Source: JAIEPT01 sp038217425 (GTDB lineage Bacteria; Planctomycetota; Planctomycetia; Gemmatales; Gemmataceae). From it: a stretch of DNA of 56,643 nucleotides. Position 1 is the stretch's first letter, and the number at the start of each line of letters is the position of its first letter. Positions 8,999 through 17,703 of this stretch are shown here, piece after piece. The notes beneath the pieces are model-generated. The model was not told where the DNA came from. It saw only the letters and a program-made list of their open reading frames with translations, and made no database searches. A program made the position numbers and the translations under genes. The stretch is taken from positions 1 through 56,643 of the forward strand of contig JBBQPM010000018.1 in assembly GCA_038217425.1 (NCBI GenBank). The letters are read 5' to 3'.

Positions 8999-9910
8999 TT
9001 ATTTCTCGAATAGGGCTTCGACGTAGGCGTCGGGGTCGAACGGCTGGAGGTCTTCGGGCTTTTCGCCGACGCCGATGAACTTGACCGGGAGCCCGAGCTT
9101 TTGCTTGACGCCGAAGATGGCGCCCCCCTTGGCGGTGCCGTCGAGCTTGGCGAGGATGATGCCGGTACAATCGACGGTCTTCTTGAACTGCTCGGCCTGG
9201 ATGATCGCGTTCTGTCCCGACGTCGCATCGAGTACGAGCAGCACTTCATGCGGGGCGCCGGGGATTTGGCGACTGACGATTCGGCGAATTTTGTCGAGTT
9301 CCTTCATGAGATTCGTCTGCGTGTGAAGCCTGCCCGCGGTGTCGACGATGAGGACGTCGTAGCCCTTGGCCTTGGCCTTGTCGCAGGCGTCATGGGCGAC
9401 GCTGGCGGGGTCGCTGCCTTGCTGATTCTTGACGATGTCGCAGCCGAGCCTTTGGCTCCAGATGGTGAGCTGCTCGACGGCCGCGGCTCGGAAGGTGTCA
9501 CAGGCGGCGACGAGAACTTTCTTGCCTTCGTCCTGGCAACGCTTGATGAGCTTGGCGATCGACGTCGTTTTGCCGGAGCCGTTGACGCCGGCGATCATGA
9601 GGACGGTCGGGCCGGTCGTTTGATACGTGAGGCCGGGGCTGGCGTCGGTGAGGAGCGATTTGAGTTGTGCCTTGACGAAGGTTTCGACGTCGCCGGTGAT
9701 CTCTTTGTCCTGGAAAGCCTGGCGCACGCGTTCGACGATTTCCTTGGTGGCGACAGTGCCGACGTCGGCGAGATAGAGACGCTTCTCGAGTTCCGCGAGG
9801 AAGTCTTTATCGACGCGCCCTTTGAGGCCGAAGAGTTCGGCCACGGAGCCGAAGACGGCGCGGGTCTTGGCGAGTCCCTGTTTGATCTTGTCGAAGATGG
9901 CGCGAAACAT
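8999..9910 (-). CDS. ftsY: Signal recognition particle receptor FtsY
   Basis: FtsY is the GTPase that docks the signal recognition particle and its ribosome at the membrane. The 303-residue product has the SRP-GTPase NG domain: a helical N domain (MFRAIFDKIKQGLAKTR), P-loop GVNGSGKTT, DTAGRLHTQ and the TKLDG-type motif (LAKLDGTAKGG). The long acidic A domain of enterobacterial FtsY is missing, as in many other bacteria. The ATG at 9910 has AGGAAG 4 bases upstream. The frame remains open to 10420, but that part crosses an inverted repeat and the end of another gene, so I exclude it. Confidence 0.95.
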   Translation of the reverse strand: MFRAIFDKIKQGLAKTRAVFGSVAELFGLKGRVDKDFLAELEKRLYLADVGTVATKEIVERVRQAFQDKEITGDVETFVKAQLKSLLTDASPGLTYQTTGPTVLMIAGVNGSGKTTSIAKLIKRCQDEGKKVLVAACDTFRAAAVEQLTIWSQRLGCDIVKNQQGSDPASVAHDACDKAKAKGYDVLIVDTAGRLHTQTNLMKELDKIRRIVSRQIPGAPHEVLLVLDATSGQNAIIQAEQFKKTVDCTGIILAKLDGTAKGGAIFGVKQKLGLPVKFIGVGEKPEDLQPFDPDAYVEALFEK

Positions 9911-9960
9911 GTCACTTCCTTCGGGTAGGAAGGCATTGTATGAAGACGGAGAAGAAACAT

Positions 9961-10082
9961 TAACCACAGAGACACAGAGAGCACAGAGAAGAGGCAAGAA
10001 TTCGTAAGAAATCGTCCTGAAGAAGCGTCGATTCGATTTCCTCTTCCATTCTTCCTCTGTGCTCTCTGTGTCTCTGTGGTTA
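9961..10082. repeat. Inverted repeat, family C (CACAGAG type)
   Basis: Arm 1 (9961-9992, TAACCACAGAGACACAGAGA...) is almost the exact inverse complement of arm 2 (10051-10082). The arms are about 32 bp with a spacer of about 58 bp. It occupies most of the 200-base gap between the PSD1-type gene and ftsY. A related copy is at 31622-31698. Confidence 0.8.
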
Positions 10083-10110
10083 GCTTTTTCGTTGAAGAGA
10101 ACGATCCGCG

Positions 10111-12687
10111 CTACTTCGTGTTGAACGGCTCGCTCGCTGCGATCGCCTGGATCAACGTCTGGATGCGGTACCCGTCGTCCTTCAACTTGCCGGTCAGCGT
10201 CTCGACGACCGCGTGGTCCGCGTACCCCACCGGTCGGCCCAGGGCGTACGTCAGCATCTTGATGCTCAGCGCCCGCGCGAACTTGTCCTTCTGCGTCATC
10301 AGGCCCGCCTTGTACTCCGCGAGCGTGGCGAACTTCGTGCCGTCGGCAAGTTCGCCGCTGACGTCGAGGACGGGGGCGTTGTTGCCGCGGAAGCCTTCGC
10401 CGTTGAAGCGGACGCGCCATTTGCCGATCGCGTCGTAGTTTTCAAGCGCGAGGCCGTACGGGTCGAGCTTGGCATGGCACGAGGCGCAGATGGCGTCCTT
10501 GCGGTGGAGTTCGAGCCGTTGCCGTACGGTCAGACTTTTGCCGGCGGTGTTGGGCTGGATCTCGCCTGCGTTGGGCGGCGGATTGTTGGGCGGCTCGTTG
10601 AACAGCTCGCGCAAGACCCAGGAGCCGCGCCGCATCGGCAACGTGCGCGTGCCGTCGGCGAGGAACGTCATCAGGCCCGACATGCCGAGGACGCCGCCGC
10701 GGTTGTGCTCCGGCTTGATGGCCACGCGCCGGAACTCGGGGCCTTTGACGTCGTCGATGCCGTAGTGCTTGGCGAGCCGTTCGTTGATGACGACGAAGTC
10801 GCTGTCCAGGAACGACGTGATCGCCAAATTCTTGTTCAGTATCTCGGCGAAGAAGGCGAACGGTTCGTGCATGGAGGCGCGTTCGAGCGTCTTGTCGTAA
10901 TCCTTGTACTCCGCGGCCGGCTGCACGGAACTGTACTCGCGGACGGAGAGCCATTGGCCCGCGAAGTTCCGCACGAACTGATCCGCCTTCGGGTCGGCGA
11001 GCATGCGCTTCACCTGGGCGGGGACGGCGTCCTTGAGTTTTCCCTGCGCGGCCAGAGAAAAGAGTTCGTCGTCGGGCATCGTGCTCCAGAGGAAGTACGA
11101 GAGCCGAGTCGCGCGTTCGTGATCGGTGAGCGGCCGAGCTTGCGGGTTGGCGCCGGCCGGCTCCTGCAGGAACAGGAACCCCGGCGAACAGAGCACGCGC
11201 TGCAGCCCGAGTCGCATGGCGTCGCGGAAGCCCAGCTTGCTCTTCTGCATTCCCGTCTGCACGACCAAGACGATGGCTTCGATCTCGTCCTTCGTCACCG
11301 GCCGGCGATATGCCCGCGGCAGGAACTTCGTGAAGATCTCCCGAGCGTAGGCGATGTCCTGGCGTTCGTCGCCGGCGAAGAAAAGGGCCTTGTGACTGGG
11401 CGGGGGCCAATCTTTCTGAATCGGGCCCTCGACCTCGATCGATTCGATGAGGAGCCGAGGGAGCTTCTCGACGTCCATGTCGGGGTTGTAGATGTTGGCG
11501 ACCCCCTTCCAGGCGTTGAGCTTCTTTTCGAGTTCGGTGCGATCTTTCTTGAGCGCGTCCATCTCTTCCTTGGGGACGCGTTTGGCGGCGGCCTGCTCCA
11601 TCTTGCCGCGCAGGCCGGTCCATTGTGAAACGAGCTTCATGTAGTTCGGCTCGCGGATGACCGACTTTTCCGTGTGGTTCCAGAGGAGCCGGAGCACTTG
11701 CGGCCCCTTCACTTCCTCGCCGACGCCGCCGCGCAGGAACATCACGACTTCGGTCGTCCCCGACGGATCGACCAGGGCCTCGGCTTCCGTCTGAATGATC
11801 GAATCCATGCCGTAGAAAATGCGGAACTTGTTGGCAATGGTGCGGGCGCGGTTGTCGACTTTCGCCTTGATGCGGATGCGGTAGTAGCCGTCTTGCGTGG
11901 CGACCTTGGCGATACTGAAGTGGTCGATGACGCCCCAGCCCTCGAGTTCCTTGCGGTAAGTCGGGTAACCCTGGATGTGTTCGATGACGTCGGGTTTGAC
12001 GATGCGGTCCTGGGCGCCGCGGGGGATCTTGTGCGTGAAGGCGGGGAAGACCTCGACCATGTCCTCGGGAGGCCGTTTTTTGAGGAAACCGAAGGTGTTG
12101 AGGATCCGATTGGTCTTGGGGGGATCGTCGACGATGGCCTTGGCAGCGAGTTTCTCGGCCACCGCGAGGCTGCGCTCGATCTGCGTTTGATCGAAGAAGA
12201 GCGCAAGGCCGAGGCGGTCGAACCCCTCGGCTTTGCCGTCGCCGGGGAGGTCGTCGGTGAGGGGCCTGACGATGTTTTCGTCGAGGAAGAGGAGATCGCG
12301 GACGGTGTTGGCGTATTCATCGCGGTTGAGCCGGCGCATCGGAATGCGCCCGCCGGCGTTCTTGGCGGCGAGTTCGACTTCCTTGAGCTGGACGTTCACC
12401 CAGGCGACGAACGCGGCGGCTTGCTTGGCCTCGGGACGAGGCCGAGATTTCGGCGGCATCTCGCCGACATTGATGCGGTCGATGACTTCCTTCCAGTGCT
12501 CGGCGACTTTGGGGGCGGCGAAGTCGGCGCCGATCTCATCGATGCGAAAGCCGGACATCGCCTTCTTGGCGCCGTGACATTCGAGGCAGTGTTGCTGGAT
12601 GAAAGGCAGAGCGATCTCGTCGTAGCCCTGGGGAACGGCGTAAGCCGAACTAGTGATGAGAGAGAGGGCGAGGATGAGCATACGCAT
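10111..12687 (-). CDS. PSD1/DUF1592-type planctomycete cytochrome c-like protein
   Basis: The 858-residue exported product has the domain order of planctomycete PSD1 proteins: signal peptide (MLILALSLITSSAYA), a CxxCH haem motif (CLECH, near residue 33) in a cytochrome-like head, a DUF1587-like block (RLNRDEYANTVRDLL, near 125), then DUF1595/1592/1588/1585-like regions, ending with a second CxxCH-type motif (CASCH, near 734) and LTYALGRPVGYAD. Members of this family are exported and presumed redox-active; no reaction is established here. I choose the ATG at 12687 because GGAG lies 9 bases upstream; 12702 and 12681 are alternatives. It follows ribF on the same strand after a short gap. Confidence 0.87.
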   Translation of the reverse strand: MRMLILALSLITSSAYAVPQGYDEIALPFIQQHCLECHGAKKAMSGFRIDEIGADFAAPKVAEHWKEVIDRINVGEMPPKSRPRPEAKQAAAFVAWVNVQLKEVELAAKNAGGRIPMRRLNRDEYANTVRDLLFLDENIVRPLTDDLPGDGKAEGFDRLGLALFFDQTQIERSLAVAEKLAAKAIVDDPPKTNRILNTFGFLKKRPPEDMVEVFPAFTHKIPRGAQDRIVKPDVIEHIQGYPTYRKELEGWGVIDHFSIAKVATQDGYYRIRIKAKVDNRARTIANKFRIFYGMDSIIQTEAEALVDPSGTTEVVMFLRGGVGEEVKGPQVLRLLWNHTEKSVIREPNYMKLVSQWTGLRGKMEQAAAKRVPKEEMDALKKDRTELEKKLNAWKGVANIYNPDMDVEKLPRLLIESIEVEGPIQKDWPPPSHKALFFAGDERQDIAYAREIFTKFLPRAYRRPVTKDEIEAIVLVVQTGMQKSKLGFRDAMRLGLQRVLCSPGFLFLQEPAGANPQARPLTDHERATRLSYFLWSTMPDDELFSLAAQGKLKDAVPAQVKRMLADPKADQFVRNFAGQWLSVREYSSVQPAAEYKDYDKTLERASMHEPFAFFAEILNKNLAITSFLDSDFVVINERLAKHYGIDDVKGPEFRRVAIKPEHNRGGVLGMSGLMTFLADGTRTLPMRRGSWVLRELFNEPPNNPPPNAGEIQPNTAGKSLTVRQRLELHRKDAICASCHAKLDPYGLALENYDAIGKWRVRFNGEGFRGNNAPVLDVSGELADGTKFATLAEYKAGLMTQKDKFARALSIKMLTYALGRPVGYADHAVVETLTGKLKDDGYRIQTLIQAIAASEPFNTK

Positions 12688-12720
12688 GGGAAGAAACTCC
12701 ATTTGGGTCGCTCAGTAATT

Positions 12721-13653
12721 TTACGCGAATCCCCGCACCGCGGCGACGTCGGCCTGGATTTGCGCGACCAATTCCGCAGACGACGCGAAGCCGCGCAGGT
12801 CGCGCAGCTTCCGCACGAAGTCGACCGCGAGCGACTGGCCGTACAAATCGCCGGCGAAGTCCAGCAGATGCACTTCGACCTTTCGAGTCGTCTCGCTGAA
12901 GGTCGGGTTGGGCCCAACGTTGGCGGCGCCGAGCCAATCGCGTCCTTCGTGCAGCACACGCACCGCGTAGACGCCGTTGCCGGGAACCAGGTTTTCGGGC
13001 GACTCGAGGTTCGCCGTCGGAAAGCCGAGCGTTCGGCCGCGGCGCTGTCCCGCCCCGACCATGCCCCACAGGCGATACACTCGGCCCAGCATCCGCGCGA
13101 CGTCGTCGACGTTCCCCGCGAGGAGGTCGGTGCGAATTCGGCTGCTGGAAACGACGCCGCCGTGAAAGTCTTGCGGCGGCATCAGCGCCACGTCGATCCT
13201 CGCGGATTGGCCCAAGGCCGCAAGCGACTCAACGGTGCCGCGCCGGCCCTTGCCGAACTGAAAGTTGTAGCCCTCGACCAAACCTCTCACCTCGAGGCCT
13301 TTCACGAGAATTCGCTGAAAGAAATCCTCGGCCTCGAGATTGAGAAGTTCGAGCGAGGCGCGCAAGACCACGACGTGATCGATGCCGTAGCCGTGCAACA
13401 ACTCGACCCGGCGCGTCAGCGGCGTGAGCAAGAGCTGATGGACTTCAGGACGCAGCACCCGCGCCGGGGGAGGGTCGAAGGTCAGCGCGACGGCGGGAGC
13501 GCCCGCTTTCCGCGCGCGGGCGATCGTTTCCGCGAGCAGCGTTTGATGTCCGAGGTGGACGCCGTCGAAGTTGCCGAGGGTTGCGATGCATCGTTTGCAG
13601 AGCGCGGGAAAGTCGCCGTTCAGGGCGTAGACGAAAGCCGCCATATCCGGCAT
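12721..13653 (-). CDS. ribF: Bifunctional riboflavin kinase/FAD synthetase RibF
   Basis: RibF phosphorylates riboflavin to FMN and adenylates FMN to FAD. The 310-residue product has an N-terminal nucleotidyltransferase-type FAD synthetase domain (TLGNFDGVHLGHQ, FDPPP, VSSSRIR) and a C-terminal flavokinase domain (GFPTANLE near residue 215, GVYAV, NVGPNPTF, VEVHLLDF). The length is normal. The start is either ATG 13653 or ATG 13644; no clear ribosome site separates them. It is divergent from dps, leaving 91 bases for both promoters. Confidence 0.93.
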   Translation of the reverse strand: MPDMAAFVYALNGDFPALCKRCIATLGNFDGVHLGHQTLLAETIARARKAGAPAVALTFDPPPARVLRPEVHQLLLTPLTRRVELLHGYGIDHVVVLRASLELLNLEAEDFFQRILVKGLEVRGLVEGYNFQFGKGRRGTVESLAALGQSARIDVALMPPQDFHGGVVSSSRIRTDLLAGNVDDVARMLGRVYRLWGMVGAGQRRGRTLGFPTANLESPENLVPGNGVYAVRVLHEGRDWLGAANVGPNPTFSETTRKVEVHLLDFAGDLYGQSLAVDFVRKLRDLRGFASSAELVAQIQADVAAVRGFA

Positions 13654-13744
13654 TGTATGAAGGTCGCCCCTAGATTTTGATGTTGGCATGCCTCGTGCTT
13701 AAAATAGAGGGATCGAACCTTAACATCTCCTGGAGGAATCTACG

Positions 13745-14230
13745 ATGTCGCTCCATCCCACGAAGAACGATTTGTCCGAAACCGTACGTATGAAGATCGT
13801 CGACTTGCTCAACGCCCGATTGGCCGACGCCATCGATCTGCAGACGCAGACGAAGCAGGCGCACTGGAACGTGAAGGGTCCGAATTTTTATGGGCTGCAT
13901 TTACTCTTCGACGCGATCAACGCGGCTGTGCAAGAGTACGTCGATGAATTGGCCGAGCGCGCCGTCGAACTGGGCGGCGTTGCCGAGGGGACGGCGCGGC
14001 AAGTGGCTGTCAGGTCGACGCTCGAGGAATATCCCATCAAGATCGCCGCATGGCAGGATCACGTGAACGCGCTCTCCACGGCGCTGGCGAGTTTCGGTAA
14101 AGGCGTCCGGAACGCGATCGACGAGTCCGACGAGATTGGCGATGCCGACACCGCGGACCTGTTCACCGAAATCTCGCGCGGCATCGATAAATGGCTGTGG
14201 ATGGTCGAAGCCCATCTGCAAAAGGGGTAA
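13745..14230 (+). CDS. dps: Dps family DNA-protection ferritin
   Basis: Dps proteins form 12-subunit shells that oxidise and store iron and protect DNA in stress. The 161-residue product has the ferritin-like four-helix pattern and the Dps ferroxidase signatures: TKQAHWNVKG (His near residue 40) and the paired helix FDAINAAVQEYVDELAERAVELGG with its acidic residues. The C-terminal helix keeps the WLW pattern seen in this family. The start is supported by GGAGG 10 bases upstream. It stands alone, between divergent ribF and a large inverted repeat that separates it from the convergent Mla-type operon. Confidence 0.92.
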   Translation: MSLHPTKNDLSETVRMKIVDLLNARLADAIDLQTQTKQAHWNVKGPNFYGLHLLFDAINAAVQEYVDELAERAVELGGVAEGTARQVAVRSTLEEYPIKIAAWQDHVNALSTALASFGKGVRNAIDESDEIGDADTADLFTEISRGIDKWLWMVEAHLQKG

Positions 14231-14245
14231 CCTCGCGCGCGAATA

Positions 14246-14350
14246 CCCAGGGATGGCGATCCCTGGGGAAGCGCCACGAATCGTCACTTTTTCGCTGATC
14301 GCCGAGAAATCACGTTTTTCGGCGCTTCCCCAGGGATCGCCATCCCTGGG
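14246..14350. repeat. Perfect 30-bp inverted repeat, family A, between convergent genes
   Basis: Bases 14246-14275 are the exact inverse complement of 14321-14350, with a 45-base spacer. Each arm contains the family A palindrome CCCAGGGAT...ATCCCTGGG plus GAAGCGCC, so each arm can also fold alone. It lies between the stop codons of dps and the MCE gene and could end transcription in both directions, although there is no T-tract. Confidence 0.8.
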
Positions 14351-14362
14351 CTTTCCGCACGG

Positions 14363-15631
14363 CTACTTCAGTCCCGACGCGGGTCGCACGGCGCCGCCGA
14401 CGCCCAACAGTTCCGGATGGCGCGCGATCTTGTCCGCGAAGATCTCGACGTCGCGCATCACGCGGTCCAGCCGCGGCAAGATCTTCGTCACCGCCGTCGC
14501 CGAGTCGTTGAGGTTGTTGTAAAGGGCCGGGTCTGTCAGTAGCTTCGACACTGTCCCCTCCGCCCGGCCGATCAGCTGAATCAACTCTCGGCCGTCGGCA
14601 AGGAACTTGTTGAACTTGTCGGTCCCCTCCTCGAGATTTTTGGCGATGGCCGGGCCCCGCTCCGCGAGCGGTTTGAGGGCCTTGTCCAGGTTCTGCATCG
14701 ACTCGCGTCCCTGTTTGGCCAAGCTCTCGAAATCCTGACTCGCGTTTTTCGTATTCTTCAAGATATCTGCGACGTTCTGTCGATTGTCCTCGCTCAGGAG
14801 TTTGTTCGCGCTCGTCGTCGCCATCTCGAGATTGTCCAGCGTCTTGGCCAACTTCGGCTCGTACATCTGCAACATCACGTCGGCCCGTTCGCCCAGCTTG
14901 CCGTAGGTCATGGCCGTCATTTGAAACTCTTGAAGCGCCTTGCGTGCATCGGGAATTACCGTCTTCATCGCCTTGGCGACGTCCTGCATTTCGTCGAGCG
15001 TCTTCTTGACGTCGGGAAGCCCTTCGCGCGCCGACTTCACGCCCCCCTGGATTTCGTCGAGCATCCCCTCGACCTTCTTGACCACGATCTCCAGCCGGTT
15101 GAACGATTGCTTGTCGATCCGCTCAAGGATCTTGTTGGTCTGTGCAAACGTTTTCCCCATTTCGACGAGTGCTTCCTGCGCGGGCGAGACCAGGTCTCCC
15201 GTCTTGCGAATGAGGGCGTTGGCGTCGGTCGGAATGCTCCCCGGGACGACGGCGCCCGGCGCGATGACGGCGACGTCGCCGTTCTCGGGATCGGGGTTGA
15301 GCAGGATGGTCGAATCGCCGCCGAGCAAGGCGCGGTCGAGCGTGGGGACGTCGTTCTTACGCAAGGGATAGGCCTCGTCGAGGGCGACGACGATCTCGAC
15401 TTTTCCCTTGGGCGTGAGCACCAGCGATTGCACCTGGCCCACTTTCACGCCCGACTTGAAGACGGGGGCGCCGGCCGAGATGCCGCGAGCGTCGTCGAAG
15501 AGAAAGGTGTAGGTGTTCTTCGTCTTGAAGAAATCGGGGAAGCCGCCAAACAGTGTGATGAGCACCGCCAACAAGATAAGGCTGGCGAGGACGAAGATGC
15601 CGATACGGAAGCGAATGGCCTGGTCGTTCAT
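14363..15631 (-). CDS. MCE-family (MlaD-like) lipid transport protein
   Basis: The 422-residue product has one N-terminal membrane helix (about residues 10-30), an MCE/MlaD domain (about 38-120, with FDDARGISAGAPVFKSGVKVG) and a long helical tail rich in heptad-like spacing (about 150-390). MCE proteins form rings that carry lipids between membranes with an ABC permease and ATPase. It is the third gene of an operon, 12 bases after the ATPase gene, with GGAGG before its ATG. The tail is longer than that of E. coli MlaD and more like larger MCE proteins that bridge the periplasm. Confidence 0.9.
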   Translation of the reverse strand: MNDQAIRFRIGIFVLASLILLAVLITLFGGFPDFFKTKNTYTFLFDDARGISAGAPVFKSGVKVGQVQSLVLTPKGKVEIVVALDEAYPLRKNDVPTLDRALLGGDSTILLNPDPENGDVAVIAPGAVVPGSIPTDANALIRKTGDLVSPAQEALVEMGKTFAQTNKILERIDKQSFNRLEIVVKKVEGMLDEIQGGVKSAREGLPDVKKTLDEMQDVAKAMKTVIPDARKALQEFQMTAMTYGKLGERADVMLQMYEPKLAKTLDNLEMATTSANKLLSEDNRQNVADILKNTKNASQDFESLAKQGRESMQNLDKALKPLAERGPAIAKNLEEGTDKFNKFLADGRELIQLIGRAEGTVSKLLTDPALYNNLNDSATAVTKILPRLDRVMRDVEIFADKIARHPELLGVGGAVRPASGLK

Positions 15632-15643
15632 GGTTTCCTCCGG

Positions 15644-16453
15644 TTACGCACTGGCAAGTTCCTGGAGACGATCGCCCGCCTGGCCCAGCACGAACTGACG
15701 CACGCGCGCATCGGCGCAGTCGTCCATCTCGTCCAGGCTGCCGTCGAACAGAATTTGACTCTCGCCCGGCCGCAGCCGAGCCAGCGGATGCAGCATGATC
15801 ACGCGCTCCGCGACTTTGCGGACCGTCTTCATCTCGTGCGTGACGACGACGCTGGTCACCGGACTTTTCTGCCGGGTGCGCAGGATCAGTTCGTTGATGA
15901 CGTCGGTCATGATCGGATCGAGTCCGGTGGTCGGCTCGTCGTAGAGCATGACTTCCGGCTGCAAGGCGAGGGCGCGAGCGAGGCCGACGCGTTTCTTCAT
16001 GCCGCCGGAAAGCTCGGCCGGCTTCCTGTCCTGAACCGAGGCGGGGAGCCCGACTTCGTGGAGCTGCCCGCGTACGAGGTCGCGGATCTCGGTCTCGCTG
16101 TGTTTGCGCTGCGCGCGCATGCCGAAGGCGACGTTGTCGAAAACGGTCAGACTGTCGAACAGAGCCGCCCCCTGGAAGAGGAAACCGAAGCGAAGTCGCT
16201 GCTGCGTGAGTTGACGATCGCTGAGTTGTGCGAGGTCGGCGTTATCGAAGCGAACGGTTCCGGCGGTTGGGTGCAGTAGTCCAATGAGGAGTTTGAGGAG
16301 CACGGTCTTGCCGCAGCCGGACTCGCCGACGATGACGACGGTCTGCGCACGAGGAATCTCAACAGAGATCTGTCGAAGCACCGGCTGGGCGCCGAAATCG
16401 ATGGCGACGCCTTGTAGGGCGAGGATGGCCGAGTTGGAGAGGGGGGCGGTCAT
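15644..16453 (-). CDS. ABC transporter ATP-binding protein, MlaF-like
   Basis: The 269-residue cytoplasmic ATPase of the lipid transporter has a complete motif set: Walker A GESGCGKT (about residues 43-50), Q-loop FLFQGAALFDS, signature LSGGMKKR, Walker B VMLYDEP with GLDP, and the switch His in VVTHEM. The FLFQ-ALFDSLTV and SGGM-KRV-LARA patterns are typical of the MlaF/Ttg2A group. It lies between the permease and MCE genes in the usual order. No mlaB or mlaC homologue is present in the window. Confidence 0.92.
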   Translation of the reverse strand: MTAPLSNSAILALQGVAIDFGAQPVLRQISVEIPRAQTVVIVGESGCGKTVLLKLLIGLLHPTAGTVRFDNADLAQLSDRQLTQQRLRFGFLFQGAALFDSLTVFDNVAFGMRAQRKHSETEIRDLVRGQLHEVGLPASVQDRKPAELSGGMKKRVGLARALALQPEVMLYDEPTTGLDPIMTDVINELILRTRQKSPVTSVVVTHEMKTVRKVAERVIMLHPLARLRPGESQILFDGSLDEMDDCADARVRQFVLGQAGDRLQELASA

Positions 16454-16477
16454 AATGGTGTCATTATACCCATGGCA

Positions 16478-17293
16478 TCACAGGAACGATCGGGCCGACT
16501 GCGCGAAGAAACGCAGCAAAATCAGCGACAAAAAGAGATCGAGCACGAGGATGGCGACGAACGACGCGACGAACGCTTCGGTCGCCGCCTGGCCCACGCC
16601 CTCGGCGCCGGCGCGGCTGTTGAGCCCGCAGTAACACGAGATCAAGCCGATGGCGACGCCGAAAAAGACGGCCTTGATGAGCCCCATCATCACGTCCCAG
16701 GTTCGCACGTATTCCTGCGCGAAGCTCCAGTACGAGTGCGCCTCGACGCCGAACACGTGCGTGCACATCACCGCGCCGCCGACGATGCCCATGAAGTCGG
16801 CCAGGATCGTCAAAAGCGGAATCAGGAGCGTGCATGCCAGGACGCGCGGAACCACCAGATAGTGCAAGGGCGGCGCTCCCAGGCAGGCGAGCGCGTCGAC
16901 CTGTTCGGTAACCTTCATCGTTCCCAGCTCCGCGGCCATGGCCGAGCCGATGCGACCGGCGAGCATGGTCGCGGCCAGCACGGGCCCGAGTTCGCGGACG
17001 ATGGTAATATCGATCATGGCGCCCAGGCGAGACTCGACGCCGATCTTCTTGAACTGGTGGTACGTCTGCACCGCCATCACCATGCCGATGAACGTGCCAG
17101 TGAGCGCGATGACGGGGACGCTGCGGACGCCGACGAGATAGAGACTGGGAAGCAATGTGTGCGGCGCCGGTCGACGTGTGAAAAGCCAAACGAAGGTTCG
17201 TGCGGCAAAGAGGAAGAAATCGCCGAGGCCGGCGACGGAACGGTAGACCGTAGCGCCGACGCCTTCAATCGGACCTGAGGGTGCATTCGCCAT
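16478..17293 (-). CDS. ABC transporter permease, MlaE-like
   Basis: The 271-residue product has about five hydrophobic segments and the MlaE signatures: LTGTFIGMVMAVQTYHQFKK, IVRELGPVLAATMLAGRIGSAMAAELGTMKVTEQVDAL and a C-terminal GLNSRAGAEGVG-TEAFV stretch. It is the membrane subunit through which lipids pass to or from the MCE ring. It is the first gene of the three-gene operon. A TATGAT at 17347-17352 (minus strand), 54 bases upstream of the ATG, may be the -10 box. There is no clear ribosome-binding site. Confidence 0.92.
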   Translation of the reverse strand: MANAPSGPIEGVGATVYRSVAGLGDFFLFAARTFVWLFTRRPAPHTLLPSLYLVGVRSVPVIALTGTFIGMVMAVQTYHQFKKIGVESRLGAMIDITIVRELGPVLAATMLAGRIGSAMAAELGTMKVTEQVDALACLGAPPLHYLVVPRVLACTLLIPLLTILADFMGIVGGAVMCTHVFGVEAHSYWSFAQEYVRTWDVMMGLIKAVFFGVAIGLISCYCGLNSRAGAEGVGQAATEAFVASFVAILVLDLFLSLILLRFFAQSARSFL

Positions 17294-17703
17294 GGGGAAA
17301 CGTCCGTGTCGTGATTGAGCCTGACAAGTTGCCTGGGCACAACCTCATCATAACATCCATGTCTCTTTTTGCGGCAAACGAATCGAAAAAGACCTCAAAA
17401 CGTGGCAGAAGCAGCCAGCCACAACTTGCGCCAAAAAGCGCGGAATTCCCGGGGTTTCCATCGACGTATCGGAACCTCAGGCTAGATAGGAACTTCAGGA
17501 AACCTTCACGTCTTACGCGAAGTATTTTGCAACAATCGCCCTATTCGGCACACTTCCTGCACCTTATAGCTTTCGACCTCCGCAAAGCCGCCAAATAGCA
17601 CGGAGACGCGAATCTGGAGAAGTTTTCGGGCAGGGTCAAAAAACTAACCTAGAGTACACAGAGAAGATTCGCCGAATCCTCTCACATCCCGAGGAGGCAA
17701 GCC
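17294..17703. other. Intergenic region between divergent mlaE-like and DUF2203-like genes
   Basis: These 410 bases have lower GC than the flanking genes. They should hold both divergent promoters: TATGAT at 17347-17352 on the minus strand is a candidate -10. A 105-codon plus-strand frame (17281-17598) begins inside the mlaE-like start and has no ribosome site or recognisable motif. I see no RNA gene or repeat. Confidence 0.5.

Noticed and set aside
9961..10082. Repeated CACAGAG words considered as a CRISPR array
   Set aside because: There are only two inverted arms, no regular direct repeats and spacers, and no cas gene.
13683..13706. TTGGCA and AAAATA as a dps promoter
   Set aside because: The spacing is only 12 bases, too short for a sigma-70-type promoter.
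17281..17598. A 105-codon plus-strand frame
   Set aside because: It starts inside the mlaE-like start region, has no ribosome site or motif, and its composition is not gene-like.
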